Translations under genes and position numbers: made by a program | Assembly: GCA_024752435.1 (NCBI GenBank) | Contig: CP103024.1 | Location: 124,001 to 188,000, forward strand | Direction: 5' to 3' | Length of the DNA: 64,000 nucleotides | Origin: Allantophomopsis cytisporea | Lineage: Eukaryota; Ascomycota; Leotiomycetes; Phacidiales; Phacidiaceae | Notes under the pieces: model-generated | The model's database searches: none | What the model was told of the DNA's origin: nothing | The model's input: the letters and a program-made list of their open reading frames with translations, nothing else | Shown: positions 10,441 through 21,160 of the stretch, piece after piece | Layout of the letters: each line of letters starts with the position of its first letter | Numbering within the stretch: position 1 is the first letter of the stretch

Positions 10441-12913
10441 GGTGAATGCTATTATTTCCTCTTGTTGATTGAAAACGAGTGTGATGGAGGATGGACAACA
10501 ATGCTACACGGGATCGGCGGATTATAAAGTATGACAACACTTGATAAATCTCTACGCTGTGCTCTATAATTATTGCCTAAAGCCTGAGGAAAACGCCTAA
10601 GATTAACAACGGGCGCAGCTCATCTCATGAGATGGCCCCACACGTGCTAGATTGCCATTTATGATAATACGGTGAGCTCGCAGTCTCGCTACTCTCAAGC
10701 GGATGAGATTGCTCTCTTCGGGGGTTCCGCGTACGGCGTCCGAAGTAAAGCGTCAAGAAAGCCATCGGACTTTCCAGGAGCTGACAGAAGCCTTGGTTGT
10801 AATATGCTCTTGGCAAGACATCACCCTTACTCATTTGAGATTGGTTGCATTCAAGTTGTCTGGAGGCCGAGTTGTGGACAATTTCGGCATACTATCACCA
10901 CCATCGTGCTCAAAGGTTGGGATAATAATTCGAACACTATCAAGTCTAAAGTTCTAAGCCTACCAAACAGCCCGCTTAATATACAGTGAAATAACATGAA
11001 AGGATAGTTGATATCCTAAGGCACTCTCTTCCTTTTCTCTCCTCTCCTTGCCCCTTATTGATCGCGTGCTTAATCACTTAAGTATCCTCTTAGATACTGG
11101 AGAAAATTTTCACATCGGTTGGAAAGGTCTTTTTTGAGATACGTTTGTGTATATTAGTTAGGCCGAAGGATCAAGACGGTGGAACTGAGAGCAATTGTGC
11201 CACTCCCTTTCGAGGTGAGCAGTTCTTAGGTTACGAAGCGCAAACTCTGCACGTACATATCATGTACTTCAAGAACTCGTAGTCATATCTAGACAGGCCC
11301 ACTTTTCTTAGTTCAATCAATCATCTGCATGGTCTACATATTCCGGCCTGCTTCGCTACAGTATTGCAAGGGTAATTGATCGATCATATCAGAGAAGCTA
11401 TGTCGTTGAGCAGAGGGCACGCGATCGCTCAGCGACTATTATTCTTCCCGTCACTAAGGGGTGAAACAGTGCTCTACCACATTGCTTGATTTCTGACTTT
11501 TGGCTTTCCGATAAGCGGTTGAACCCATGGCTAGTTATGGGGTTTGGCCTAATATGTACGGAAGCGCAAAAGGGGCAGGGTACCTGATGCACCACCCAGT
11601 CCATTTAGCACTCAAAGCTCGAAACTGGTAATTGAAAGTTGGTGGCAGCGAGATCTAGTCGCTAAGATCTTCCATGTTGGTCTACCTTACGTAACTCTCT
11701 AAAGTCCATGATTGGTTGACTATAAACATAGTACAAGTCAAGGACGTGTACAAAATTTATCAAATTTATACATATATCAAAGCGCTTCTAACATCTTGAC
11801 TGATAGAATCTCAAGAACCCCGAAAATCTTGTGGTGCTGCAGTCCTTGACTGAAGATTACGAGTTTCAATGTTCTTAACTTCTGTGAACATTTTTGGCGA
11901 GTAGTCGCAAAGGTAAACCGCAAGCTTTTACATACTCAACTGGATTTCAAGACACTCTACACGAGACTTTCCGGAGAGGCATCAACATGTGATTCTAGAT
12001 TACAATTAAACTCCAACGACTGGGATTTAGAATAGGATGTTGTCGATCCTGCAGGACATGGGTATTTGAGAAGACAATGTTGGTGCCTGAAAATAAAATC
12101 AATGCCTTAGTAAGTGGATGTGGTGTGATTTTAGAAATGTCCAGGGTACTGGGCCAGATGCTACCACAAGCAGCGCGAAAGCGTGGACATCTGAAGCCAG
12201 ACCAGGCTGAGCTTTGTGCCAAGCTGGGATGCTTGTCATGGCGGCAGTGGGCCGGTCAAGGCTGGCTGGAAGTAAATGTAGCGCAAGCAAAAAGCGGCAA
12301 ATGCTCCATTGGGTGACTGACTCGGGATTTCTTCTCGATTCCGTTCAATAACTAGCCCCTTTGCGTTGAGAAATTTACGAACTGGGAACGACTTCTCACT
12401 CCGGAACACTTCTTATCGCTACTGAGTACAGTTAGGAAGTGGGTTGAGTAGCGCTCAATAGCAAGAATAATGCATACAAGCTTGCTGGAAAGGACATCTC
12501 CGAAGCTTCTGGCCTCTTAGCTACTCCACATCTTCAGCCCCGGGTTTTGCTAACCATCTAAACATGGGATCGGTCGAATTAGTTCCAGGAGCACGCGACT
12601 CACAGAAATACGGGAAAATTTCTACATCCACTTGACACGGAAGACTCAGGTAAACAAGTAATACCCCTGATTAGTTCTTTCTACGAGCGGTTGGGGTATA
12701 TCATTTTGTACCGTTAAGTATTCAGGGTCTAAGGGAATAGCTGCGGTACAACGCAGATCTCCTGACAGCTAAGGTTCTTATCGCTGTTCCTAACGTTTGT
12801 AGAGAAATATAGAACAAGATGAAAAAAAATTTGCTTATGGCTGAAATTTCCCCATGATATGAAGTGCATTCAATCCTTATCCTCTTGCACTGAAACTTTT
12901 CAAAAACACCATA
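10441..12913. other. long intergenic region, nothing supported
   Basis: About 2.5 kb between divergent genes (secreted protein on minus, Stealth protein on plus). Frames up to about 105 codons appear on both strands but lack domain-like sequence, and none links into a spliced model. No tandem repeat, tRNA or terminal inverted repeat was found by eye. Confidence 0.5.
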
Positions 12914-15270
12914 ATGAATCATTACCAACCATACCATAATTACGAGACTTGGAAGCAGCCAACAGGCTCGCAACGAGCCAAGTTAAGAAACAGACGGATA
13001 TACACATTCATCTTTGTGCTTTTGTGTTTCATATTGTGGCGATTCTTTGGGTTTTCGTCTCATCCACCGGCACAATTTTTGGAGCATCCAAGACATGAAA
13101 CTCAATTCCAATCGAGGATACTACACGAAGAGGCCTCAAGGCCATATCAACCACTACCTGTCAGAGAAGTAGTTCGAGATCTCGAGCTTGAGACGTCACC
13201 TGATGTAGAGGATTCCGACAGACCAGCGTCACAAGATGCAGCTGCTCAGATACCAGTTTCCAAGCCCAAACAGCCCGCATCAGCCAACAAATCACCCGGA
13301 GAAGCGACAAATTCCACCCCAGATGAGGAGGAAGATACTGAAGAAACTGATCTTAAAAGAATTGCTGTTACGCCTAAGGATAAGGAAGCGCTTTTAGCTG
13401 CTGCAGACGAGTCGGCAACTAATGCTTTGGAAGTCAATGGAGAAGTGAAGGCTGTTGCAAAAGGAAGGGATCCCACCAGATTTCCTACGTACAGCGAATA
13501 TGCATCACAAAGCGATTTGGCGGATGGCTTACCTGATATTGTACACGTTCCGTTCGAGGATACAACTACAGACGTGGTTCTCGAGGGCTGGGAAGATGAG
13601 TGGTTTGCACAGGCCAAATTCAATGCAAAGAAGTGGGGAAAGATTGCGGAACCAAAGATCGATTTTGTATACACCTGTGAGTCTTTTCAACTCCAATTTC
13701 GGAGTTATAACTAACTATCAAAGGGGTAAACGGTTCGGATGTGGCTTTCCAAGACACAATCTATCCTTACGAGCTGAACTCTTCTCTAAATGACCCTGAA
13801 GGACAATGGCTTGAGTCCCACAGAGTGAACAGGTACCGTGATTGGGACGAGCTCCGCTTCTCAATAAGGAGTGTGGAGAAATACGCGGCTACGTTCAGAA
13901 ACAAAATCCAAATCCTTGTTAATGCTGTTGGCGATGCGACAGCTAGCAAAGCTACTATGGAAAAGCCCTCTCGGATCGCTGGACGACAGATTCCAACTTG
14001 GATGAAAAATGACCAAGCCACGAAGGACGTTGTCCAAGTTCTTACACAAGAGGACTTCTTCGATGAAAATGAAGCAGCATGTCTACCAACTTTCAACTCC
14101 CTTACGATTGAGAACCAAATCTACAATACAAAGTCTACTACCGACAGACTTTTCGCTCTTTCGGATGATATGTTGCTTGGAAAGCCGCATTCTGCCTCCG
14201 ATCTGTACTCTCCTCTATTTGGCACAACAATGGGCTTTAAGACAAACGCATATAACACACGTGACCCTCCCACCGATCTTGATGCTCGAAGATTCGGCGA
14301 GAAGCCATACCTTATCTATACTTCCTGGCTGTTAAACAGACGTTTTGGAGAAAGGAAGCGAAAGGGGCAAGTTCACTTCGGACATTCATTATCACGGAGC
14401 CTTACACGGGAAGCGATCAACAGTTTTCCACGGCCCGCACTTCAAAGCACATGCCAGCGTTTTAGAGGTGAAACAGGATTTCAACTCTACTCCTGGTTCG
14501 TTACATTCCATTACACTATTGAAAGACATCGAGAAGCATTGCTCTGGAGCTATATTATGCTACGATCCGACACAAACGGGGATGGAAACCTAGACTGGAC
14601 TGAGCGCCAAGCTATCATGGCCGATCTTGAAGAAGGCATGTCTCAGGAAGGAAATTCTACTTTTCGTACCCGGCAATACTACAAGGTTGGGGAGCTCCTG
14701 GAAGAAGCAGGCCTCCCTGCGCCACAAGTCAACTTAGATACACTATGGACGTCGCTCGACGGCCCTTCAACTATTCAGAACATCGACTGTCAAGAATTCG
14801 ATGTCAATGAGTGCATAGCTCCGGGTTTTTCAAGCAGCAATTCGGACAAGTTCCACAAAAATCACGTTTTCTCCTCGGGTTCTATTTTCGATCGGGTGTC
14901 ACGCCAGCACCCCAAGTGTGGGGATTGTCTTATCAAATTGATTCTCAATCGAGCTGAGCAAGGATTCGAACCCCTTCTCCCACCTAAAAATTCACCAGAC
15001 GGGGGAAGAGATATGATCATCAAGGCGTTGAAGAAGTACCAATATACCATCATTGAACCTGACGCGCTTTTCGTCATGGTTACGGATGCAGCGCAGATCA
15101 AGAACGTACTTTTAAAGCGTTTGGTGAAGGATCATCGAAAGGTTGGGCAGCTTTGTCTTAACGATGATGTTGCGAGTAATGACGACTTTTCTGTTTCCCA
15201 AATACGGAAGCTTATGATAAAGTTGCTACGAGAAATAGCACCCGAGCCTTCGCCGTTTGAGATTGCGTGA
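12914..15270 (+). CDS. Stealth-family sugar-phosphate transferase with EF-hand (769 aa, 1 intron)
   Basis: Exons 12914..13676 and 13724..15270. The 47-bp intron (GTGAGT...AAAG) splits the hallmark IDFVYTWVNGSD (Stealth CR1, about residues 248-260). A short cytosolic tail and a membrane anchor at about 29-47 are followed by an acidic, Pro-rich stem to about residue 200. CR2 follows as NRYRDWDELRFSIRSVEKYA, then FALSDDMLLG, the RFRGETGFQLYSWFVTFHY block, and a complete EF-hand loop DTNGDGNLDWTE at about 537-548. The family includes bacterial capsule hexose-1-phosphate transferases and animal GNPTAB, whose fold also carries Stealth regions and an EF-hand. The likely reaction is transfer of a sugar-1-phosphate from UDP-sugar to a glycan in the Golgi, probably Ca2+-dependent. 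Length and motif order look intact. Confidence 0.9.
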
Positions 15271-16139
15271 TTTTTTTATGTAGCTTTAGCATATTTCACA
15301 TAGTTCAAGACGAACTTCTACTTCAATTTCATATAATACTTTCTTAAATAATAATCCGCTGATTGATTTTGACCAAGCCATGATTACAAAACTCTAGATA
15401 TCCCGTAAGCAACGGGACTCATAATGCACAGATTGTCGGGCGTATCCCACGAAGATTTGTTGATTGAATACAGAGAGAAAAGCTCTTTTCGTAGAAATGG
15501 GTACTTCAATATATGGGGTGTGGGATAGATATTTTGTACGTTGATCAAAGCAATGAAAGTCTCGTAATTTTATAGAATGGCGCTGCTTCAACAAAGCTGG
15601 ATGATGAGGCTTTAGTTCGGCATGAGTGCGCGAGTGGTGGTAGTGAAGGAGCAATTGTCGCCACAGATTTGTTAGGTCAAAGCGAAGTTATGCCACTATT
15701 CATCAATGGTGATTGATATGTGTTTGGACTGCTGAAAATAATACTCTGTCATCATAAATTTCCATATTGTCTAACTGGATTTTTTGACATTCAATTATGA
15801 AGTCGGCCAAGTAGAACTTTCATCGACTTAAGTTGCGGGCATTGATACAAGCAAAAAAGTTAGGTGACAAAACTTGGAGTTTGGGGTTGAGTCGGGACGG
15901 CTGTTCACTTCCACTTCGAAGGAAGCAATCCCCAACTGGGAAGAGTAGACTATACATCCAAATATCATGTATTATAGTACTCACAACATATAGAGAGCGG
16001 GAATTTCTCTACATGATCAAATTAGTTTACGATGATAGGATACACATCTCAAACCTAGGGAAATATGAAATTTAAAAAACTATAAACATAAATAATAAAC
16101 TGTGTTTATTTTAATTAAGCAAGAAACTCCTTCGACTTA
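15271..16139. other. intergenic, nothing seen
   Basis: Convergent 3' regions of the Stealth and GT25 genes. AT-rich, with short frames only. Confidence 0.55.
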
Positions 16140-17321
16140 TTAATGCGAATTTACACCTTTGATTTGGACCACTTCCATCTCCTTGAATTTAACCCTGTCA
16201 ACTCTCTTTTCATATACCAAATGTTCATCGCGGTCAACTTCAGCATACATAGTATCGTCTGGCCACTGTGACTTCACTGTCTTTGCTCCCGAAAGCAACC
16301 TCGCAGCGTTTTGAATGACACTGTAAACAATATCAAAGGTAAATTCTGGATGAGAACCCCCCGAGAGAGACTGAATATCAGAATCTCGGCTTCTTGAACC
16401 GGCAAAGCGATGACTTGAGAAGATCGGAGGGAATATTCCGTAGCAAGGGAACGGCGCAACGTATGCTTGGCGACACATTGAGCTCATGGCGACGTCGTAA
16501 GGCGCGCTGTCATCCATCAAAGACAGAGATGCGATGATCTTCTGAGCACCTTCATACGTGACAGCGTAGCTGTAGGTGCACATTCCAGCATGGGCTTTGA
16601 AGACTGTTCGAGTGTCGTTCATCAAGACCTCGTCAGGAACATGACCTTGGCGCCAGATGGACATTCTCTTGCCGACAGGCGGAACGGTGGAGTCATTGCT
16701 CAAAACATGGATATCCTGCTCCATGTCGGTTGGGCCAAGACGGCAATGGCCAAGCCACAGCATATTCCAAGAGTCACCGTAAGGAGACCTGCATTTACGT
16801 TCTGAGTTCTGAAGATCGCGTGAGGATGATGCGAAGGCCTCTAGTTGATCTTTGAGGAACCAATCCCAGTCAGAATCGTCTTCCAGGATCAGTGCTGACT
16901 GGATGCGATTGTCGACTATGTGCTGAAGCAAGTTGAGATGAGCCCGCCACGAGGCAAAAGAAGTGTTTGGTAATGGATTGAGCTCCCAAGCTTCCGAGAT
17001 GGCTTTCTTGTCCACTTCGTCAAATCTCACACCCTCTGCCCATGTTACATCGAATTGCGATAACGAAGATGCGATCGTTATAGCATCGTGTTTGTCTGAA
17101 CGCGTTTTGAAGCCGAGCGCAAATACTTTTTGGAAGCCCAGCGTTCGGTTCCTCACATCTTCATATGAGCTCCCCGTCTTGGCAATCGACGCAATTTTTG
17201 TTGGAAGTTCTCGAGAGAATTGCGAGAACGTGGAGATATATAGGAAAGTAGTAAAGAATAGAATACTGAGAATTGGGAGGGCTCGATGACGAATCATCAG
17301 CGACGCAAAAGACATCGTCAT
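16140..17321 (-). CDS. GT25-like glycosyltransferase (393 aa)
   Basis: Single exon from ATG at 17321; a second ATG lies two codons in. A hydrophobic anchor spans about residues 14-31. The domain starts with KVFALGFKTRSDKHDAI at about 65-81 and FDVTWAEGVRF. The acidic catalytic motif ALILEDDSDWDW follows at about 143-154, in the place of the LEDD motif of GT25 (LPS glycosyltransferases and collagen galactosyltransferases). Later blocks are YSYAVTYEGAQKII and the Cys-containing MSSMCRQAY. The first-half pattern (naming of a peer sugar, then LEDD) is typical of the fungal GT25 set found in Pezizomycotina. It is the right-most enzyme of the glycan run and probably acts in the Golgi lumen. Confidence 0.85.
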   Translation of the reverse strand: MTMSFASLMIRHRALPILSILFFTTFLYISTFSQFSRELPTKIASIAKTGSSYEDVRNRTLGFQKVFALGFKTRSDKHDAITIASSLSQFDVTWAEGVRFDEVDKKAISEAWELNPLPNTSFASWRAHLNLLQHIVDNRIQSALILEDDSDWDWFLKDQLEAFASSSRDLQNSERKCRSPYGDSWNMLWLGHCRLGPTDMEQDIHVLSNDSTVPPVGKRMSIWRQGHVPDEVLMNDTRTVFKAHAGMCTYSYAVTYEGAQKIIASLSLMDDSAPYDVAMSSMCRQAYVAPFPCYGIFPPIFSSHRFAGSRSRDSDIQSLSGGSHPEFTFDIVYSVIQNAARLLSGAKTVKSQWPDDTMYAEVDRDEHLVYEKRVDRVKFKEMEVVQIKGVNSH

Positions 17322-18760
17322 TTGACGTTGGGAGCAGCCTTCCGTGCAAGGACGATGAGAATAACGAGATGAGTCAAATAAAAGATTGAAGGATGAGTGA
17401 GGGAAGTGGAAGTCTTAAAAGTCTACTGCCAAAACACAGAGAGCAACCAATCTTTATCCAGCTTGTGACAAAGTGAGGTGTTTGAGAGTTCCAAATAATA
17501 AGATCCTGGAGAAAGCAGCTGCATGGAACTCATAGAAGCTAAAAAGATAAGCTACTCTACCTATCTCGTGCCGACAATAAGACTGTCGTTCTAGCTCTCA
17601 GACAAAATGTCTACCCGCAAAGGGGTCCATAAGAGTATCCAAACTCAAAAAATGGTATTCGCCGTGATAGAAGGATAACGGCACTACACCGTTTATTCTA
17701 TGGCGGAGACTTATCAAATATTCGTGTATTATTTACCAAATGGTGCAATTAACCATTTTTTTCCATTTCTTGGGGCTTTTTTCTTCCCTTTTCTCTTCTC
17801 GATTAGACTTCCGGCAGTGTTCTTTTTCTCATATTGAGCTCAACTTTTTTTCATCCTGAAGGTCCGAATAGAAGCTAACTGGATACCCCCTATCACCAGA
17901 ATTGCCGCCACATTCTTTGAACATTTATTAAAAAAAATCTCTGTCATAGCCTAGGTAGTGCTCTGATCCCCATTGTGGTCAAGAGTAGTTATGTGGCTAG
18001 CTGCGGGCTGGAGCTCTGTCAAGTTATCTAGCCAGCGTGCCGTAAGTTCTTATGCCGCCTTAACTTACCTTCCACCCAAAAACATGGCCTGCCTCTGTAG
18101 GCTAGTTTGAGAAGTTCCAGCGGCATGATCTCCAGGGGCAGTCCATGTAACTATTCGACACCAGGAAAACTCGATCTCTCAATTCAGCTACGCCTTCGTG
18201 GTCTTAAGAAAGTGGTGAAGCTGATCTCCGTTGTTGATCACAGCACACGACAAAATGGGGTGAGCTCCACGAAAGGATAACGCTCCTTTTGGGAAAGCCC
18301 TGACTTCCCCGCTAGTAGCCTCCGGGGATCTGGATCTGAGATGGAAGAGACTGTTAGCTCTAGCCTAGCTAGCATCCGTACAGAGGCCGACGAACAGAAA
18401 TAGTGACTTGGGTTAAAAATTGGATGGTTGTGAAAGAGAAGGTCATCCACAAGGGATTGACAGAATTTGACATATTGGGTTAGATATTTCTATTAGTACA
18501 TATGGAGTTACTTTATCGAGATCTTTAATGCGACGTATGTCGCTTTTAATCAGCAGGGATAGACCTGCAGGCTATATGCCGCCTCAGGCACAAATATACT
18601 AGCAGATCCTTGTGCCTTGTGCAAGTTGTACAATTCTTGCAATCGCACGGAGCTTGTATATATATAATATGAGCTCGCATATTAAGCGTATAAAAGCGGG
18701 AGATGATTATACACATTGTGCAAAAGGCTAGCAATATTCACAGGCCAAGGGATAACAGTA

Positions 18761-19001
18761 TTGCAAAATCTCGCTTGACTAAGGAAGTGAATGAAACACG
18801 CGGATTGGTCCGTTGCACGAGCCCAGGAGAACTCCAAAAGTGCAAACCACGTGCAATCTTCAAGATTCGGGCCGGGATTAGTCCGTACAGCACGTGAGTC
18901 TCTTGTGCTAGCGGCAGGATGTGAGTTCCGGCCTTAGGAATGATCATGTGCCCAGAGTTTACAGCTACAAACAAACTTGGTGGGGATTGCGAGATTTGCA
19001 A
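18761..19001. mobile_element. candidate Tc1/mariner-type MITE (241 bp)
   Basis: The left end TTGCAAAATCTCGC (18761-18774) and the right end GCGAGATTTGCAA (18989-19001) are inverted copies with one base of length difference. The element is flanked on both sides by TA, the target duplication of Tc1/mariner elements. There is no open frame for a transposase. Two similar GGATT(G/A)GTCCGT stretches lie inside in direct orientation. With only one copy in the window, mobility is not shown. Confidence 0.4.
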
Positions 19002-19303
19002 TAACAAAAAATCAAGCCTGTTTACACTTGAGAATCACAAGGAGCTTCACCAGTACTAGGAATGCCGCTGGGAATGAAGCGTATTGCTTTCTTTGCAACT
19101 GGAACGTCTTTCTTCCATTCCTCACCTCACCTCACCTGTGGACCTTGCAGAGTAATCTACTATGGTCCTTTATAATACATATAATCGCTTTGTATCTGGC
19201 TCAGACTCGGTTTCGAAGACCAAGTCCGTAAGATTGAAAGCTCTGGGCCTAATTACTCCACACTTGATTGCGGATTGGTACGGAACTATATTACACAGTA
19301 AGA

Positions 19304-19533
19304 GTACAGTACACGAGAACATCAACTACTTTTTTGCCTTATCATCAAGAGCAATATACATTTCTTACAAAACAACGAAGAAAGTATAGACTATAGTAGG
19401 AACAATAACGTTCAGGTTCTTCAGTCTTGATCCATCATCATATGGTCTGATGATATCTGCCGAGACAGATATTAAAGTATATACATAAGACACCTTAGTA
19501 TTATTCATAGTATTAACTATCCCCCGCCCCCAT
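19304..19533 (+). repeat. dispersed repeat, copy B
   Basis: Partner of the repeat at 792-1010, same orientation. Collinear matching blocks run from ACAGTACAC to CCCGCCCCCAT over about 230 bp. It lies about 2 kb beyond the GT25 gene, so the two copies bracket the glycan-enzyme run. Confidence 0.5.
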
Positions 19534-20577
19534 CCTATGCATCTACGACGCGTACATCAAACGCCAAGGCGCCAAAGTTCCAGAACATTGTCGGAGCCTT
19601 CATACTCGGCACAGTGCCCGACATGGTGACGCTCCATGCCTTACTGAATGTACCGAAGCTTCCTGGCTCTGGTCCAGATTGCGTTGAAATTCATAGCGAT
19701 CGACATATAGGTCCTATACATATCATTTGCCATATGGAAGGGAGTTTAATGGCTTATGCGGCAATCTTTGATGCTCGAGGCTGAGTATCAAGGACTGGAA
19801 AGGAATCGTATACATAAAATATATCGTGTTCACAGTTTTTTGCTTGAAGGGCTGTCCTATGTAAGGCATAACTTCTTGTTGATGGACTTCCCATCAGAAA
19901 GCTGGCGTTGAAACAGTCGAATCGCGTGGATATTGAACTCCACATCGTTGGCTTTACTGGCAGCTAAAATTTATGCATATGGTAAATTCTCCTACTCCGG
20001 GAGCGTCAACGACCGGGGTTTTGTATCGGCGATTCGTCTTCTTGAAAGGCTCAAAGACTGGTCAATACTGCATCATATTACACCTGGAGATTTCCCATGT
20101 TGAATTGTTGTAAGCACATCCATACGTATTATAGATGAGCAGTATCGCATAGCCTCACAATCCTCATGAAAATTCTTTACATAGTACTACAGGAGTCTGC
20201 TTCCTTGTTAGATGCATGCATTGGTCATCGTAAACGGAGTTGTTCCTACTCGTTGCTCTGCCTTGGCGTCATGGTCTGCTCGACATAGGTCTCTTCGCTG
20301 TGTACTCCAACAACTCCAACGATGGCAATTCATCTCCATCTTGAACAAGTTGTTGGAAGTTGACGGGGTCGAGGATTCATCTGCCGGAGTCTACGCAGTA
20401 CTTTTCTTGGCGGCCGCGCAACAAGCGAGAAACACGCGTCGTTACGGCTCCGCAAAATCCACATATCAGTACACAACACCAAGAAAAGCCTCACGTTTTC
20501 AACAGCCACAGTCATACTGCACCTGCTAGTACAACATGTTTCCCGTGCACGGCTATATTCCTCCTGCATTGAAACTT

Positions 20578-20600
20578 GACGACGACGACGACGACGACGA
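20578..20600 (+). repeat. (GAC)n microsatellite
   Basis: Seven to eight uninterrupted GAC units in intergenic DNA, not in a supported reading frame. Confidence 0.9.
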
Positions 20601-21160
20601 TCAACACAGCATAACCTTGATCAAGGGAACTTTTGCTTACTCATAGTCCTTCGGCTCTACCCTCCATTCAGAGCCTCCCATCATTATGCATCACTGACTT
20701 AGCCATTACTTCCCTGCCCTTGAGAGGCCGCGATCGTCCTAAAACCTTCCTCACCGGGATTCTGAGTAAACGTTTCCTCAATGTGCTCCAATGAGGGGAG
20801 GAGTATTACCATCACCACGTCGTTGCAGGGCTGTTTGTGGGGTTAAGGTATTAGATGACTGGGATGTCGACACGTACTGCCGGCTTCACGTACAAGTTCT
20901 AATTATGACCAATGCCAAAGCCGATGATGCTAATTTACAATGTTCCTGGATATTATGGTTCTTGGCTGTTTCTTATTGTCAAGTAGTTAGTAGTCAAGTT
21001 CAAACAAAGATAGCTTCCGTACATAGTCAAGAGCTTGGGTTAAGTATATATCTATATCAATTCTTCTCATCTTTGTTCTCATCCTCATCTTCATCCCAAT
21101 CGTACTCTCCTTTATTCAATCATACAGCCATTTCAGTCTCTCATTACAGCGAACATCACA

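Larger units (their letters stand above)
17322..21160. other. long gene-poor region with repeat remnants
   Basis: About 3.8 kb with no supported gene. It holds a candidate MITE (18761-19001), repeat copy B (19304-19533), a short CTCACCTCACCT run near 19125 and a (GAC)n tract (20578-20600). The last few hundred bases must contain the promoter of the dioxygenase gene; a CT-rich stretch at about 21063-21110 just upstream of its ATG is typical of strong fungal promoters. Confidence 0.5.

Noticed and set aside
14950..14975. GGATTCGAACCCC resembling a tRNA B-box inside the Stealth gene
   Set aside because: No cloverleaf can be formed around it; it is coding sequence (GFEPL).
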